A DNA stretch of 64,000 nt from assembly GCF_008086615.1 (NCBI RefSeq), contig NZ_RXYB01000013.1, positions 1-64,000 of the forward strand, given 5' to 3'. Origin of the DNA: Acetobacterium tundrae (GTDB taxonomy: Bacteria; Bacillota; Clostridia; Eubacteriales; Eubacteriaceae). A program made the position numbers and the translations under genes. Positions 56,363 through 64,000 of the stretch are shown piece by piece. Positions within the stretch are counted from its first letter, which is position 1, and every line of letters begins with the position of its first letter. The notes below the pieces were generated by a model. The model saw only the letters and a list, made by a program, of their open reading frames with translations, ran no database searches and was not told the origin of the DNA.

Positions 56363-56396
56363 TTGCAGGTGGAGTGTATCTACCTGCAATTTTTAT
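56363..56396 (+). promoter_or_regulatory. infC leader attenuator hairpin
   Basis: TTGCAGGT at 56363-56370 pairs with ACCTGCAA at 56382-56389 and is followed by TTTTTATAT, a terminator inside the infC leader. In Firmicutes infC-rpmI-rplT leaders, L20 controls such an attenuator (established); the specific L20-binding fold was not resolved here. Confidence 0.65.
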
Positions 56397-56414
56397 ATAT
56401 GGAGGTATATTACT

Positions 56415-56936
56415 ATTAGCAAAGATGTTCAACACGAAATTAATAACGAGATCCGTGATCGCGAAATCCGTGTAATTGATGAAGCAGGTGAAATGTTAGG
56501 AGTTATGAATACAAAAGATGCCCTACAATTAGCCGAAGAAAAAAATTTGGATCTAGTAAAAGTTTCGCCAAATGCCAAACCGCCGGTTTGTAAGATTCTT
56601 GACTACGGAAAATTTCGATATGAAGAAATTCAACGATTAAAGGAAGCTAAAAAAAATCAAAAAGCTGTGGTTATTAAAGAAATTCGTATGTCGGTTAGAG
56701 TCGAAGAACATGATATTAATGTCAAACTTAAAAATTGCATCAAATTTTTAGAACAAGGTAACCGAGTTAAAGTAGCTATTCGTTTTCGAGGTCGCGAAAT
56801 GGCTTATACAGAACAGGGAAAAGGCGTATTGCTTGATTTTGCTGTACGTGTTGCCGATATCGCAGTGGTTGAAAAGCAACCTAAGATTGAGGGTCGAAAC
56901 ATGGTTATGTATTTAGCCCCTAAAAAAGATAAGTAA
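56415..56936 (+). CDS. infC: Translation initiation factor IF-3
   Basis: The 173-residue factor has the N-domain (EIRDREIRVIDEAGEMLG) and C-domain (IKEIRMSVRVEEHDINVKLK). GGAGGT at 56401-56406 is eight bases before an in-frame ATT at 56415; an ATT or similar rare start is the known autoregulatory feature of infC. The ATG at 56340 lies upstream of the attenuator and is not credible. It heads infC-rpmI-rplT. Confidence 0.93.
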   Translation: MSKDVQHEINNEIRDREIRVIDEAGEMLGVMNTKDALQLAEEKNLDLVKVSPNAKPPVCKILDYGKFRYEEIQRLKEAKKNQKAVVIKEIRMSVRVEEHDINVKLKNCIKFLEQGNRVKVAIRFRGREMAYTEQGKGVLLDFAVRVADIAVVEKQPKIEGRNMVMYLAPKKDK

Positions 56937-57049
56937 GTTGTAGTTGTTAATTGAGTATATCTGTTGTAATGACTTGGATTACATAGACTTGGATTTCTCG
57001 GATATAGTTTATTATAAAAGATACCTTGTACAGGGAGGAGGAAATAGTT

Positions 57050-57244
57050 ATGCCAAAAATGAAAACACACCGTGGAGCTGCAAAGCGTTTTAAAATAAAA
57101 AAATCAGGTGTTATTAAACGGTTTAAGGCTGGGAAAAGCCATATTCTTAATAAGAAGAGCCGTAAGAGAAAAAGAAATCTTAGAAAAGCAACAGGTTTAG
57201 CACCTGGTGATGCTAAGGTTGTAAAGAAAATGATTAAAAGATAA
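57050..57244 (+). CDS. rpmI: Ribosomal protein L35 (bL35)
   Basis: The 64-residue protein has the typical [14 protein letters not shown] start and a basic body ([17 protein letters not shown]). GGGAGGAGG lies upstream, so ATG 57050 is used in preference to the frame start at 57026. Operon infC-rpmI-rplT. Confidence 0.97.
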   Translation: MPKMKTHRGAAKRFKIKKSGVIKRFKAGKSHILNKKSRKRKRNLRKATGLAPGDAKVVKKMIKR

Positions 57245-57268
57245 TTTTGAAGATAGGAGGAATTAATA

Positions 57269-57625
57269 ATGCGAATAAAAAAAGGCGTTAACGCCAAAAG
57301 AAAACATAAAAAAATACTTAAACTTGCAAAAGGCTATTATGGCGCTAAAAGTAAGTTGTACCGATCAGCAAATGAAGCCGTTATGCGAGCACTCAGATCT
57401 TCATATGTCGGTCGTAAAGAAAAGAAACGAAATTTTAGAAGACTTTGGATTACCAGAATCAATGCTGGAACAAGAATGTATGACTTAAGCTATAGCAAAT
57501 TCATGTTTGGCTTGAAGCAGGCAGGTGTTGAAATTGATCGTAAAATCTTAGCAGATTTGGCTATGAATGATGCCGATGCTTTTAAAGACTTAGTGGATAT
57601 CTCTAAGAAAAACTTGAACCAATAA
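57269..57625 (+). CDS. rplT: Ribosomal protein L20 (bL20)
   Basis: The 118-residue protein is canonical L20 ([40 protein letters not shown], in part) and in Firmicutes represses its own operon by binding the infC leader. GGAGG precedes the ATG. A terminator follows. Confidence 0.97.
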   Translation: MRIKKGVNAKRKHKKILKLAKGYYGAKSKLYRSANEAVMRALRSSYVGRKEKKRNFRRLWITRINAGTRMYDLSYSKFMFGLKQAGVEIDRKILADLAMNDADAFKDLVDISKKNLNQ

Positions 57626-57635
57626 AACTAAATAA

Positions 57636-57674
57636 AACTTCTCAATGTAGTTCCATACTTGGGAAGTTTTTTTA
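57636..57674 (+). terminator. Terminator of infC-rpmI-rplT
   Basis: AACTTCTCAA and TTGGGAAGTT form a 10-bp stem with a G-U pair, then TTTTTTATT. Confidence 0.85.
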
Positions 57675-57787
57675 TTGTAGATTATTCTTGCTTTTTTAAA
57701 TTATAGTGTTAGAATTATGTATGGTCGCATGAAATTTGTAATTCTAGAACATATATATTGGTGACCATATACGTTGGAGATAATACA

Positions 57788-59164
57788 ATGGTAGAAAAGA
57801 AACGTCGGAGTTTCAAGTATTTTTTGGGTCATCGTTCACCGACCGAAATATTAATTTGTGGATTTGCCCTTTTAATTTTATGTGGAACATGCTTATTGAT
57901 GCTTCCAATTTCTTCACGATCGGGTGAAGGAACCGCTTTTATCAATGCGCTCTTCACTGCAACATCTTCAGTATGTGTGACTGGATTAGTCGTTGTGGAT
58001 ACTGGCACCTATTGGAGCGTTTTTGGACAAACAGTGATGTGTGTTTTGGTAGAAATCGGTGGTTTGGGCTTTATGTCATTCGCTACAATGTTTTTTGTCC
58101 TAGCAGGAAAGCGAATCACAATTAAGGATCGGATTCTAATCCAATCATCAGTAAATATGGATTCACTTTCAGGTATTGTGAAATTCGTCAAATATATTTT
58201 CTTCTCATCCATTATTATTCAAACCGTTGGAGCTTTGCTTTTAGCTTTAGTTTTTGTTCCGGATTTTGGTCTTGCAACAGGGATTGGTTACAGTGTTTTT
58301 CATTCGGTTACTTCTTTCTGTAACGCCGGTTTTGATTTAATGGGTAATTTCAAAAGCTTTACTGGTTATGCTGATAATTATTTACTCAATATTGTCATTT
58401 GCTCTTTAATTGTTTTAGGGGGACTTGGTTTTGCCGTTACCAGCGATTTGATCTATGTCCGTAAATTTAAAAAAATGAGCATGCATTCAAAGGTTGTTCT
58501 CATTTCCACTGGATTTTTATTGGTCTTCGGTTTTATTTTCTTTATTATTTTTGAATTCAATAATCCGAAAACTATGGGGAATTTATCCCTACATGGAAAA
58601 TTTCTAGCTTCTTTTTTCCAATCGGTTACGCCAAGAACCGCTGGCTCTAATACCATCGATATCGCTGGATTGACTGAGCCATCGATATTTTTAACCATAT
58701 TGCTCATGTTTATTGGAGCATCTCCTGGTTCTACCGGAGGTGGTGTCAAAACAACTACAGTTGCAGTTCTTTTAATGACGGTCGGTTCAGTTCTTAAAGG
58801 GAAGAAAGATGTTGTCGTATTTAAAAGAACAATCCTTGGCCCAGTTATTCGCCGTTCGCTTTCTGTTCTTGTCATCGCAGTAGGGCTTGTTTTTTTTATG
58901 ATTTTTGTATTATTATGCACAGAACCCGGAGCTCCTTTTGATGCAGTTGTTTTTGAGGTGATGTCCGCTTTTGGTACCGTTGGTCTAACAATGGGATTGA
59001 CCCCAAATTTATCGGGTGCCGGGAAGATCGCCATTAGTCTTACCATGTTTATTGGCCGATTAGGGCCACTAACGATCGCCTATGCAATCTCGCGAAGTGA
59101 AAAACATTCGCGTGAAAATGTTGGAAATATTAAATTACCTGAAGGTAACATTATGATTGGCTAG
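57788..59164 (+). CDS. ktrB: K+ uptake protein KtrB (TrkH/KtrB family)
   Basis: The 458-residue membrane protein has the four M1-P-M2 repeats of Ktr/Trk channels, with selectivity-like TATSSVCVTGLVV, SFCNAGFDL, TPRTAGSNT and SAFGTVGLTMG. GGAG about nine bases before ATG 57788 decides the start over 57758. It forms a two-gene unit with the regulatory subunit KtrA 15 bases downstream. A different K+ system, the KimA-like one, is at 15463. Confidence 0.94.
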   Translation: MVEKKRRSFKYFLGHRSPTEILICGFALLILCGTCLLMLPISSRSGEGTAFINALFTATSSVCVTGLVVVDTGTYWSVFGQTVMCVLVEIGGLGFMSFATMFFVLAGKRITIKDRILIQSSVNMDSLSGIVKFVKYIFFSSIIIQTVGALLLALVFVPDFGLATGIGYSVFHSVTSFCNAGFDLMGNFKSFTGYADNYLLNIVICSLIVLGGLGFAVTSDLIYVRKFKKMSMHSKVVLISTGFLLVFGFIFFIIFEFNNPKTMGNLSLHGKFLASFFQSVTPRTAGSNTIDIAGLTEPSIFLTILLMFIGASPGSTGGGVKTTTVAVLLMTVGSVLKGKKDVVVFKRTILGPVIRRSLSVLVIAVGLVFFMIFVLLCTEPGAPFDAVVFEVMSAFGTVGLTMGLTPNLSGAGKIAISLTMFIGRLGPLTIAYAISRSEKHSRENVGNIKLPEGNIMIG

Positions 59165-59179
59165 AGAAGGAGTATTATA

Positions 59180-59848
59180 TTGAAAGAAAAACAGTTTGCG
59201 GTCCTGGGTTTGGGACGTTTTGGTGAAGCACTGGCCATCACTCTTAGTGAGTTAGGCTGTAATGTTGTTGTTGTCGATAAAGATGAAGAAAAAATTCAAA
59301 ATATTGCAAACTTGGTAACTTATGCAGTTCAGGCGGATGTTACTGATATTAATGCGTTAAAATCCATCGGTATAAAAAATGTTGACGCCATTGTTATTTC
59401 CATTACATCAGATATTAACAGCAGTATTATGGGAATTGTAAACGCTCAAGAACTTGGCATAAAAGAAATATATGGAAAAGCAAATACCGCTCAGCATGAA
59501 AAAGTCCTGTTGAAACTCGGAGTAAAAAAAGTTTTTTCTCCTGAACGTGATATGGGTGAACGTGTTGCGCATAATTTATTTTCTGGAGATTCTGTTGATA
59601 TCTTAGAACTTGACACCAATCATTCCATTGTCGAAATTGATATTTTGCATGCATGGGAAGGTAAGACATTGGAACAGCTTGATTTAAGAACACAGTATGG
59701 TATGAATGTCATTGCAATTCGCTCGCTTGATGTACTAAATGCTGCTCCGCTCGCAACTGATATTATTAATACTGGCGATAAACTTATTGTCATGAGTGAG
59801 AACCATTCAATCAATGAAATTAATAAGCTGTCTCGAAAAGATAAGTAA
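59180..59848 (+). CDS. ktrA: K+ uptake regulatory subunit KtrA (RCK domains)
   Basis: The 222-residue protein has an N-terminal RCK Rossmann domain (VLGLGRFGEALA, VDKDEEKIQ) and a C-terminal TrkA_C domain that can bind c-di-AMP in Ktr systems. It starts with TTG behind AAGGAG, eight bases before. The next gene, an RNA methyltransferase, begins three bases after its stop. Confidence 0.94.
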   Translation: MKEKQFAVLGLGRFGEALAITLSELGCNVVVVDKDEEKIQNIANLVTYAVQADVTDINALKSIGIKNVDAIVISITSDINSSIMGIVNAQELGIKEIYGKANTAQHEKVLLKLGVKKVFSPERDMGERVAHNLFSGDSVDILELDTNHSIVEIDILHAWEGKTLEQLDLRTQYGMNVIAIRSLDVLNAAPLATDIINTGDKLIVMSENHSINEINKLSRKDK

Positions 59849-59851
59849 AAA

Positions 59852-60634
59852 ATGCACATTGAGATTAATTCTAAAAACAATGAACAGCTTAAATATCTGC
59901 GTAAACTTGGAAATAAATCATTTAGAGATCATGAAAATACTTTCTTTATTGAAGGAACGAAGCTTTTTTTAGAAGCATTTGCTAGTCATTTGAATTTTCG
60001 TCAAGTGTTTATAACTCAACAATGGCTAGAAACACAGGATGCTCTTATAAAAGATGCATTGGACTTACTAACAACACAGGAAATTCCTGTTTTTATGGTT
60101 AAAGAAACTATTTTTAATTCAATTTCAACCATGAAACAGCCTGAAGGCATTATCTGTACCCTTAATAAAATGTCTTATCCAAAAGCTGATTATGGAAGCT
60201 ATATTCTTCTTGAGGATATTCAGGATCCTTATAATGTCGGTACAATTATCAGAACAGCCGATGCTGCAGGAATAAACTGCGTCATCACCTCCCTGAAAAC
60301 CGCTGATATCTATAACGAAAAGGTACTTCGTGGATCCATGGGTTCGGTCTTTCATTTGCCAATTTATCAGGTTGAGTCATTAACAGAATATGCAATAGCT
60401 CTTAAAAACGAAAAGGTTCAACTTATCGGTACTTCACTTAATGGGACGTCATTATGGCATCGAGATCCTATAAATATGCCTTTTGCGCTTGTGATGGGGA
60501 ATGAATCCCGGGGAATGTCTTCAGAGTTAATGAATCTTTGTGATGTTCTATTGAAAATCCCAATTCTCGGTAAAGCTGAATCTCTCAATGTTGCTACTGC
60601 TGCAGGGATTATCATGTACGATATTTCAAAATAA
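59852..60634 (+). CDS. SpoU/TrmH-family RNA 2'-O-methyltransferase
   Basis: The 260-residue SPOUT enzyme methylates ribose in rRNA or tRNA using SAM. Motifs are DPYNVGTIIRTADAAG, VMGNESRGMS and IPILGKAESLNVATAAGIIMYD. An N-terminal substrate-binding part (about 100 residues) precedes it. The exact target is not readable. It follows ktrA by three bases, an unusual operon partner, but the tRNA synthetase gene pheS is next. Confidence 0.9.
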   Translation: MHIEINSKNNEQLKYLRKLGNKSFRDHENTFFIEGTKLFLEAFASHLNFRQVFITQQWLETQDALIKDALDLLTTQEIPVFMVKETIFNSISTMKQPEGIICTLNKMSYPKADYGSYILLEDIQDPYNVGTIIRTADAAGINCVITSLKTADIYNEKVLRGSMGSVFHLPIYQVESLTEYAIALKNEKVQLIGTSLNGTSLWHRDPINMPFALVMGNESRGMSSELMNLCDVLLKIPILGKAESLNVATAAGIIMYDISK

Positions 60635-60739
60635 TTGAATCAAATTTACAATAAATGAATAATTCTTCTTTTTTAAAGACAATGACGGTAAAAGAAGATA
60701 TAATATAGTTATCCAATTCAATAAGATTAAAAATGATGA

Positions 60740-60982
60740 AAGAGCAAGTAAGTAAATATCGAACATTGCAGAGAAATAAATCCTTGGCTGAAAGATTTTA
60801 TGTTTGAATTTATTGAAGTTCCCTCTGGAGTTTTAGAAGTGAAAATCGATTAAAGCAGACCTTTAATGATGTTTAATTTCTAACGTTGATTGCGTTAAAA
60901 TTGTGAGTGAATACAAATCAGTATTAATTTAAGGTGGTACCGCGGAATTATTTCGTCCTTTTTCATAAGGGCGTTTTTTTAT
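60740..60982 (+). promoter_or_regulatory. T-box riboswitch of pheST
   Basis: The leader has GCAGAGA, a TCTGGAG distal element, the T-box AAGGTGGTACCGCG and a terminator (CGTCCTTTTTCATAAGGGCG, then seven T). I could not place a TTC specifier with certainty. It stands 28 bases before pheS. Confidence 0.85.
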
Positions 60983-61010
60983 TTTGGATATTAACAAAAA
61001 GGAGATATAA

Positions 61011-62033
61011 ATGGAATTAGAAATTAAGCTAATAAGAGATCATTGTTTAGCAGATCTCAATGAAGTTGAAGAATTAAAAGCCCTTGATAATGTAAGAATT
61101 AAATATTTAGGGAAAAAGGGCGCATTAACGATTGCATTAAAAGGAATGGGAAAACTTTCCAGTGAGGAACGACCCATCATCGGTAAATTAGCCAATGAAA
61201 TCAGAGAAGAAATCGAACAAAATATCACTCAGCAAAAACAAGCGCTTGAACAAAAAGAAATGGAAGCTCAAATACGGGAAGAAGTGATCGATGTTTCACT
61301 GCCAGGGAAAAAACATCTGTCAGGAAACCTTCATCCTTTAACAACAACCATTAACGAATTAAAAGAAATATTCTTAGGTATGGGATTTACAATTGAGGAA
61401 GGTCCGGAAATTGAGTGGACAAAATATAATTTCGATTACCTGAACGTACCAAAAGAACATTCAGCACGTGATTTACAGGATACTTTCTACTATAAAGATG
61501 ATATTGTGCTTCGCACCCAAACATCCCCGGTTCAGGTTCGGGTTATGCAGGAAAGAAAACCACCACTGCGCATGATTTCTCCCGGCCGAGTTTATCGTAC
61601 TGACGAAGTAGATGCTACACATTCACCTGTTTTTCATCAAATGGAAGGCCTTGTGATTGACAAAGGGATCACCATGGGCGATCTTAAAGGAACCTTGGAT
61701 TTGTTTGCAAAAAAATTATTTGGCGAACAGACAAAAACAAAATTCAGACCGCATCAATTCTATTTTACAGAACCAAGCGCTGAAATGGATGTCACATGTT
61801 TTAAATGTGGTGGCGTAGGTTGTAAGGTTTGTAGCAATACCGGTTGGATCGAAGTACTGGGATGTGGAATGGTTCATCCTAATGTCCTGAAAGCATGCGG
61901 GATTGATCCTGATGTATATAGCGGCTTTGCTTTTGGATTGGGCCTTGATCGTATCGCCATAACAAAATATGGGATCACTGATTTGCGGCTGTTATTCGAA
62001 AATGACTTGCGTTTTTTATCACAATTTAAATAG
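61011..62033 (+). CDS. pheS: Phenylalanyl-tRNA synthetase alpha subunit
   Basis: The 340-residue subunit has an N-terminal coiled coil, the [10 protein letters not shown] segment, and a class II core with [33 protein letters not shown] and [13 protein letters not shown]. It works as an (alpha-beta)2 tetramer with PheT. AAGGAG precedes the ATG; pheT follows 12 bases later. Confidence 0.97.
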   Translation: MELEIKLIRDHCLADLNEVEELKALDNVRIKYLGKKGALTIALKGMGKLSSEERPIIGKLANEIREEIEQNITQQKQALEQKEMEAQIREEVIDVSLPGKKHLSGNLHPLTTTINELKEIFLGMGFTIEEGPEIEWTKYNFDYLNVPKEHSARDLQDTFYYKDDIVLRTQTSPVQVRVMQERKPPLRMISPGRVYRTDEVDATHSPVFHQMEGLVIDKGITMGDLKGTLDLFAKKLFGEQTKTKFRPHQFYFTEPSAEMDVTCFKCGGVGCKVCSNTGWIEVLGCGMVHPNVLKACGIDPDVYSGFAFGLGLDRIAITKYGITDLRLLFENDLRFLSQFK

Positions 62034-62045
62034 GAGGATCCTTAA

Positions 62046-64000
62046 ATGTTAGTTTCACTTAATTGGTTAAAAGAATACGTTGATATAAATATCGCTCCCT
62101 ATGACTTCGGTGAAGTGCTTACCATGTCAGGAACAAAAGTTGAAACCTTAACAGTGGTTTCAGAAAATGTTTCCAATATTCTGACAGGGAAGATTTTAAA
62201 AATAGAGCAGCACCCAAATGCAGACAAACTGGTGGTTTGTACCGTTGACATAGGCACTGATGAACGAATTATTGTCACCGCTGCAAAAAATGTTTTTGAA
62301 GGCGCTGTTGTACCGGTGGCTGTAGATGGTGCAGTTACTGCCAATGGTACAGAAATCGGGACCAGTGACTTCCGAGGAGTATTATCCTATGGCATGTTTT
62401 GCTCCATTGAAGAACTTGGTATGAATGCTGATTTATTTTCAAAAGAAATTATGGAAGGTATTTATATCTTACCTGCAAACACACCCTTGGGAATGGATGT
62501 CAGAAAACTACTTTGGCTTGATGACGTTATTATTGATGTCGAACTTACTGCCAACCGTTCAGACTGCCAATCCATCGTCGGTATTGCAAAAGAATCGGCC
62601 GCGGCCCTCGATCTGCCGATACGAGACTTTAAAATCTATACTAAAGATGAAAAAAGAAATGATATTTCAAACTATCTAGCTGTAAAAGTAGAAAACGAAG
62701 CATGCTCTCGGTATGTCGCTAAATTACTTAAAGTGAAAAAAGTTGAGCCATCTCCCTTGTGGATACAGGTTAAACTCATGAACAGCGGGGTTCGTCCCAT
62801 CAATAATATTGTAGATGTGACCAATTATGTGATGCTTGAGTTGGGACAGCCTCTACACGCTTTTGATTATGAGAGTTTAAAGTCAAAGGAAATCGTGGTT
62901 AAGACCACTAATGATAAAAAAATAATTACACTTGATAATAAAGAACGCAATATTAATGATTCCATGTTGATGATTACCAATGGCAGCATTCCAGTTGCTA
63001 TTGCGGGAGTTATGGGCGGCGAAAACTCTGAAATCACTGATAATACTAGTGTGATTGTTTTGGAATCAGCTTGCTTTTATAAAAATAGTGTCCGTTTAAC
63101 ATCTAAACAATTGGGTCTTCGAACAGAAGCTTCATCACGTTTTGAAAAAGGTGTCGATCCTGAGTTAGCAAACATTGCAGCACTCAGAGCTACTTATCTG
63201 CTAGAAGAAATTGGTGCTTGCGAAGTCATAGAAGGCATTATCGATGTTTATCCTCAACCGGTATCACCTAAGAAACTATCTCTGGATATTGATTGGGTTA
63301 ACGCCTTTATTGGTATATCCGTATCTGAAGATGCCGTTGCCAATATGCTCAAGCGATTATTTTTCACTGTTAAAAGTTGCGCGAGCGGTAAATTAGAAAT
63401 TGAAGTTCCTAGTTTTAGACAAGATATTGAAGGAAAACAAGATTTAGCTGAAGAAGTTGCCCGAATGTTTGGTTATGATAATATTCCCAGCACGATTATG
63501 GGTGGGGAAACAATGATTGGTGGAAAGACACCGATTCAAAAGTATGAAGATGCAATCAAAAATATCTTAGTGGGTCAAGGATATTATGAAACCCTCACCA
63601 CTTCATTTACCAGCGAGAAGCGCTTAATCGCTTTAAATTCATATTTAGAAGAAGAGCTTATTCGGTTAGTCAATCCTCTTGGTGAAGAGAATAGTATTAT
63701 GCGTCATACATTAATCGGTCATCAATTGGAGGTCATTTCATTAAACTATAACCGAAAAAATCCTTCTGGCCGTTTCTTTGAACTTGCGAATACTTACCAT
63801 AAGTCGGAGGCACCTGACGAACTCCCTAGAGAAGAGAAAATGTTGGTTATCAGTACCTATGGCAGTGATGATTATTTTGAGTTAAAAGGCATGGTAGAAC
63901 TTTTATTAACTCATTCCGGTATCAATCATCCAACATTCATTGCTGGGGGATCTGATTTCTTACATCCTGGACGAAAATCAGTAGTTTATGTTGATGATGT
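62046..64000 (+). CDS. pheT: Phenylalanyl-tRNA synthetase beta subunit, N-terminal part
   Basis: The frame opens at ATG 62046 behind GGAGG and stays open to the edge of the window (651 codons of a usual ~800). It includes the tRNA-binding domain (HPNADKLVVC), B3/4 editing domain (NNIVDVTNYVM, LGQPLHAFD), B5 (VARMFGYDNI) and the catalytic-like core start. The C-terminal FDX-ACB domain is outside the window. Confidence 0.96.
   Translation, partial: MLVSLNWLKEYVDINIAPYDFGEVLTMSGTKVETLTVVSENVSNILTGKILKIEQHPNADKLVVCTVDIGTDERIIVTAAKNVFEGAVVPVAVDGAVTANGTEIGTSDFRGVLSYGMFCSIEELGMNADLFSKEIMEGIYILPANTPLGMDVRKLLWLDDVIIDVELTANRSDCQSIVGIAKESAAALDLPIRDFKIYTKDEKRNDISNYLAVKVENEACSRYVAKLLKVKKVEPSPLWIQVKLMNSGVRPINNIVDVTNYVMLELGQPLHAFDYESLKSKEIVVKTTNDKKIITLDNKERNINDSMLMITNGSIPVAIAGVMGGENSEITDNTSVIVLESACFYKNSVRLTSKQLGLRTEASSRFEKGVDPELANIAALRATYLLEEIGACEVIEGIIDVYPQPVSPKKLSLDIDWVNAFIGISVSEDAVANMLKRLFFTVKSCASGKLEIEVPSFRQDIEGKQDLAEEVARMFGYDNIPSTIMGGETMIGGKTPIQKYEDAIKNILVGQGYYETLTTSFTSEKRLIALNSYLEEELIRLVNPLGEENSIMRHTLIGHQLEVISLNYNRKNPSGRFFELANTYHKSEAPDELPREEKMLVISTYGSDDYFELKGMVELLLTHSGINHPTFIAGGSDFLHPGRKSVVYVDD

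Overview
The window reads as chromosome of an anaerobic, acetogenic Firmicute, most like Acetobacterium or another Eubacteriaceae member (inference). The reasons are arrays of corrinoid-dependent methyltransferase genes, a cooS-type Ni-CO dehydrogenase with its own electron-transfer genes, T-box leaders, an L21 leader, a Prp-processed L27 and generally AT-rich DNA. No phage, IS element or CRISPR array was seen.

Layout. 1-5.3 kb: methyl-transfer genes (end of a pterin-binding methyltransferase, a corrinoid protein and three UroD-fold methyltransferases), closed by a terminator. 5.3-6.6 kb: EAL-type c-di-GMP phosphodiesterase on the minus strand. 6.6-11 kb: AT-rich regulatory region with a consensus promoter, then cooS, a CooF-like 4x[4Fe-4S] protein and an FAD/NAD oxidoreductase, a CO-to-NAD(P) module. 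11-15 kb: accessory minus-strand genes (pentapeptide protein, unknown protein, ferritin-like protein, EamA transporter) and tRNA-Ser(CGA). 15.4-21.4 kb: KimA-like K+ transporter followed by KdpD/KdpE without kdpFABC; the transporter has an upstream repeat that looks like a KdpE site; a collapsed Usp gene follows. 21.7-24.6 kb: methyl-accepting chemotaxis protein with a Cys-rich PAS region, plus CheW. 24.8-27.9 kb: two paralogous surface proteins with NPKTG sorting signals; a class-B-like sortase lies at 41.7 kb. 28-37.5 kb: mixed accessory genes (LysR, decayed REC/HD-GYP gene, flavin reductase, ilvE, DUF445, OFA-type MFS, an ABC ATPase without permease, a small Ser/Thr kinase, a half-size EamA protein).

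37.6-50.8 kb: housekeeping block (radical SAM pair, ndk, rplU-prp-rpmA, obgE, yhbY, nadD, yqeK, rsfS, ychF, second radical SAM), interrupted by a promoter-to-terminator noncoding locus of degenerate ~22-nt tandem repeats at 40.2-41.0 kb and by a decayed MacB-type ABC gene at 47.0-48.0 kb. 50.8-64 kb: T-box-thrS, T-box-trpXYZ-like ABC transporter, infC-rpmI-rplT with an ATT start and attenuator, ktrB-ktrA, an SpoU-type RNA methyltransferase, and T-box-pheS-pheT (pheT runs off the edge).

The strongest candidates for something undescribed are the 22-nt repeat locus and the predicted KdpDE control of a KimA-type transporter. All functions are read from sequence motifs and remembered family knowledge; no searches were run.
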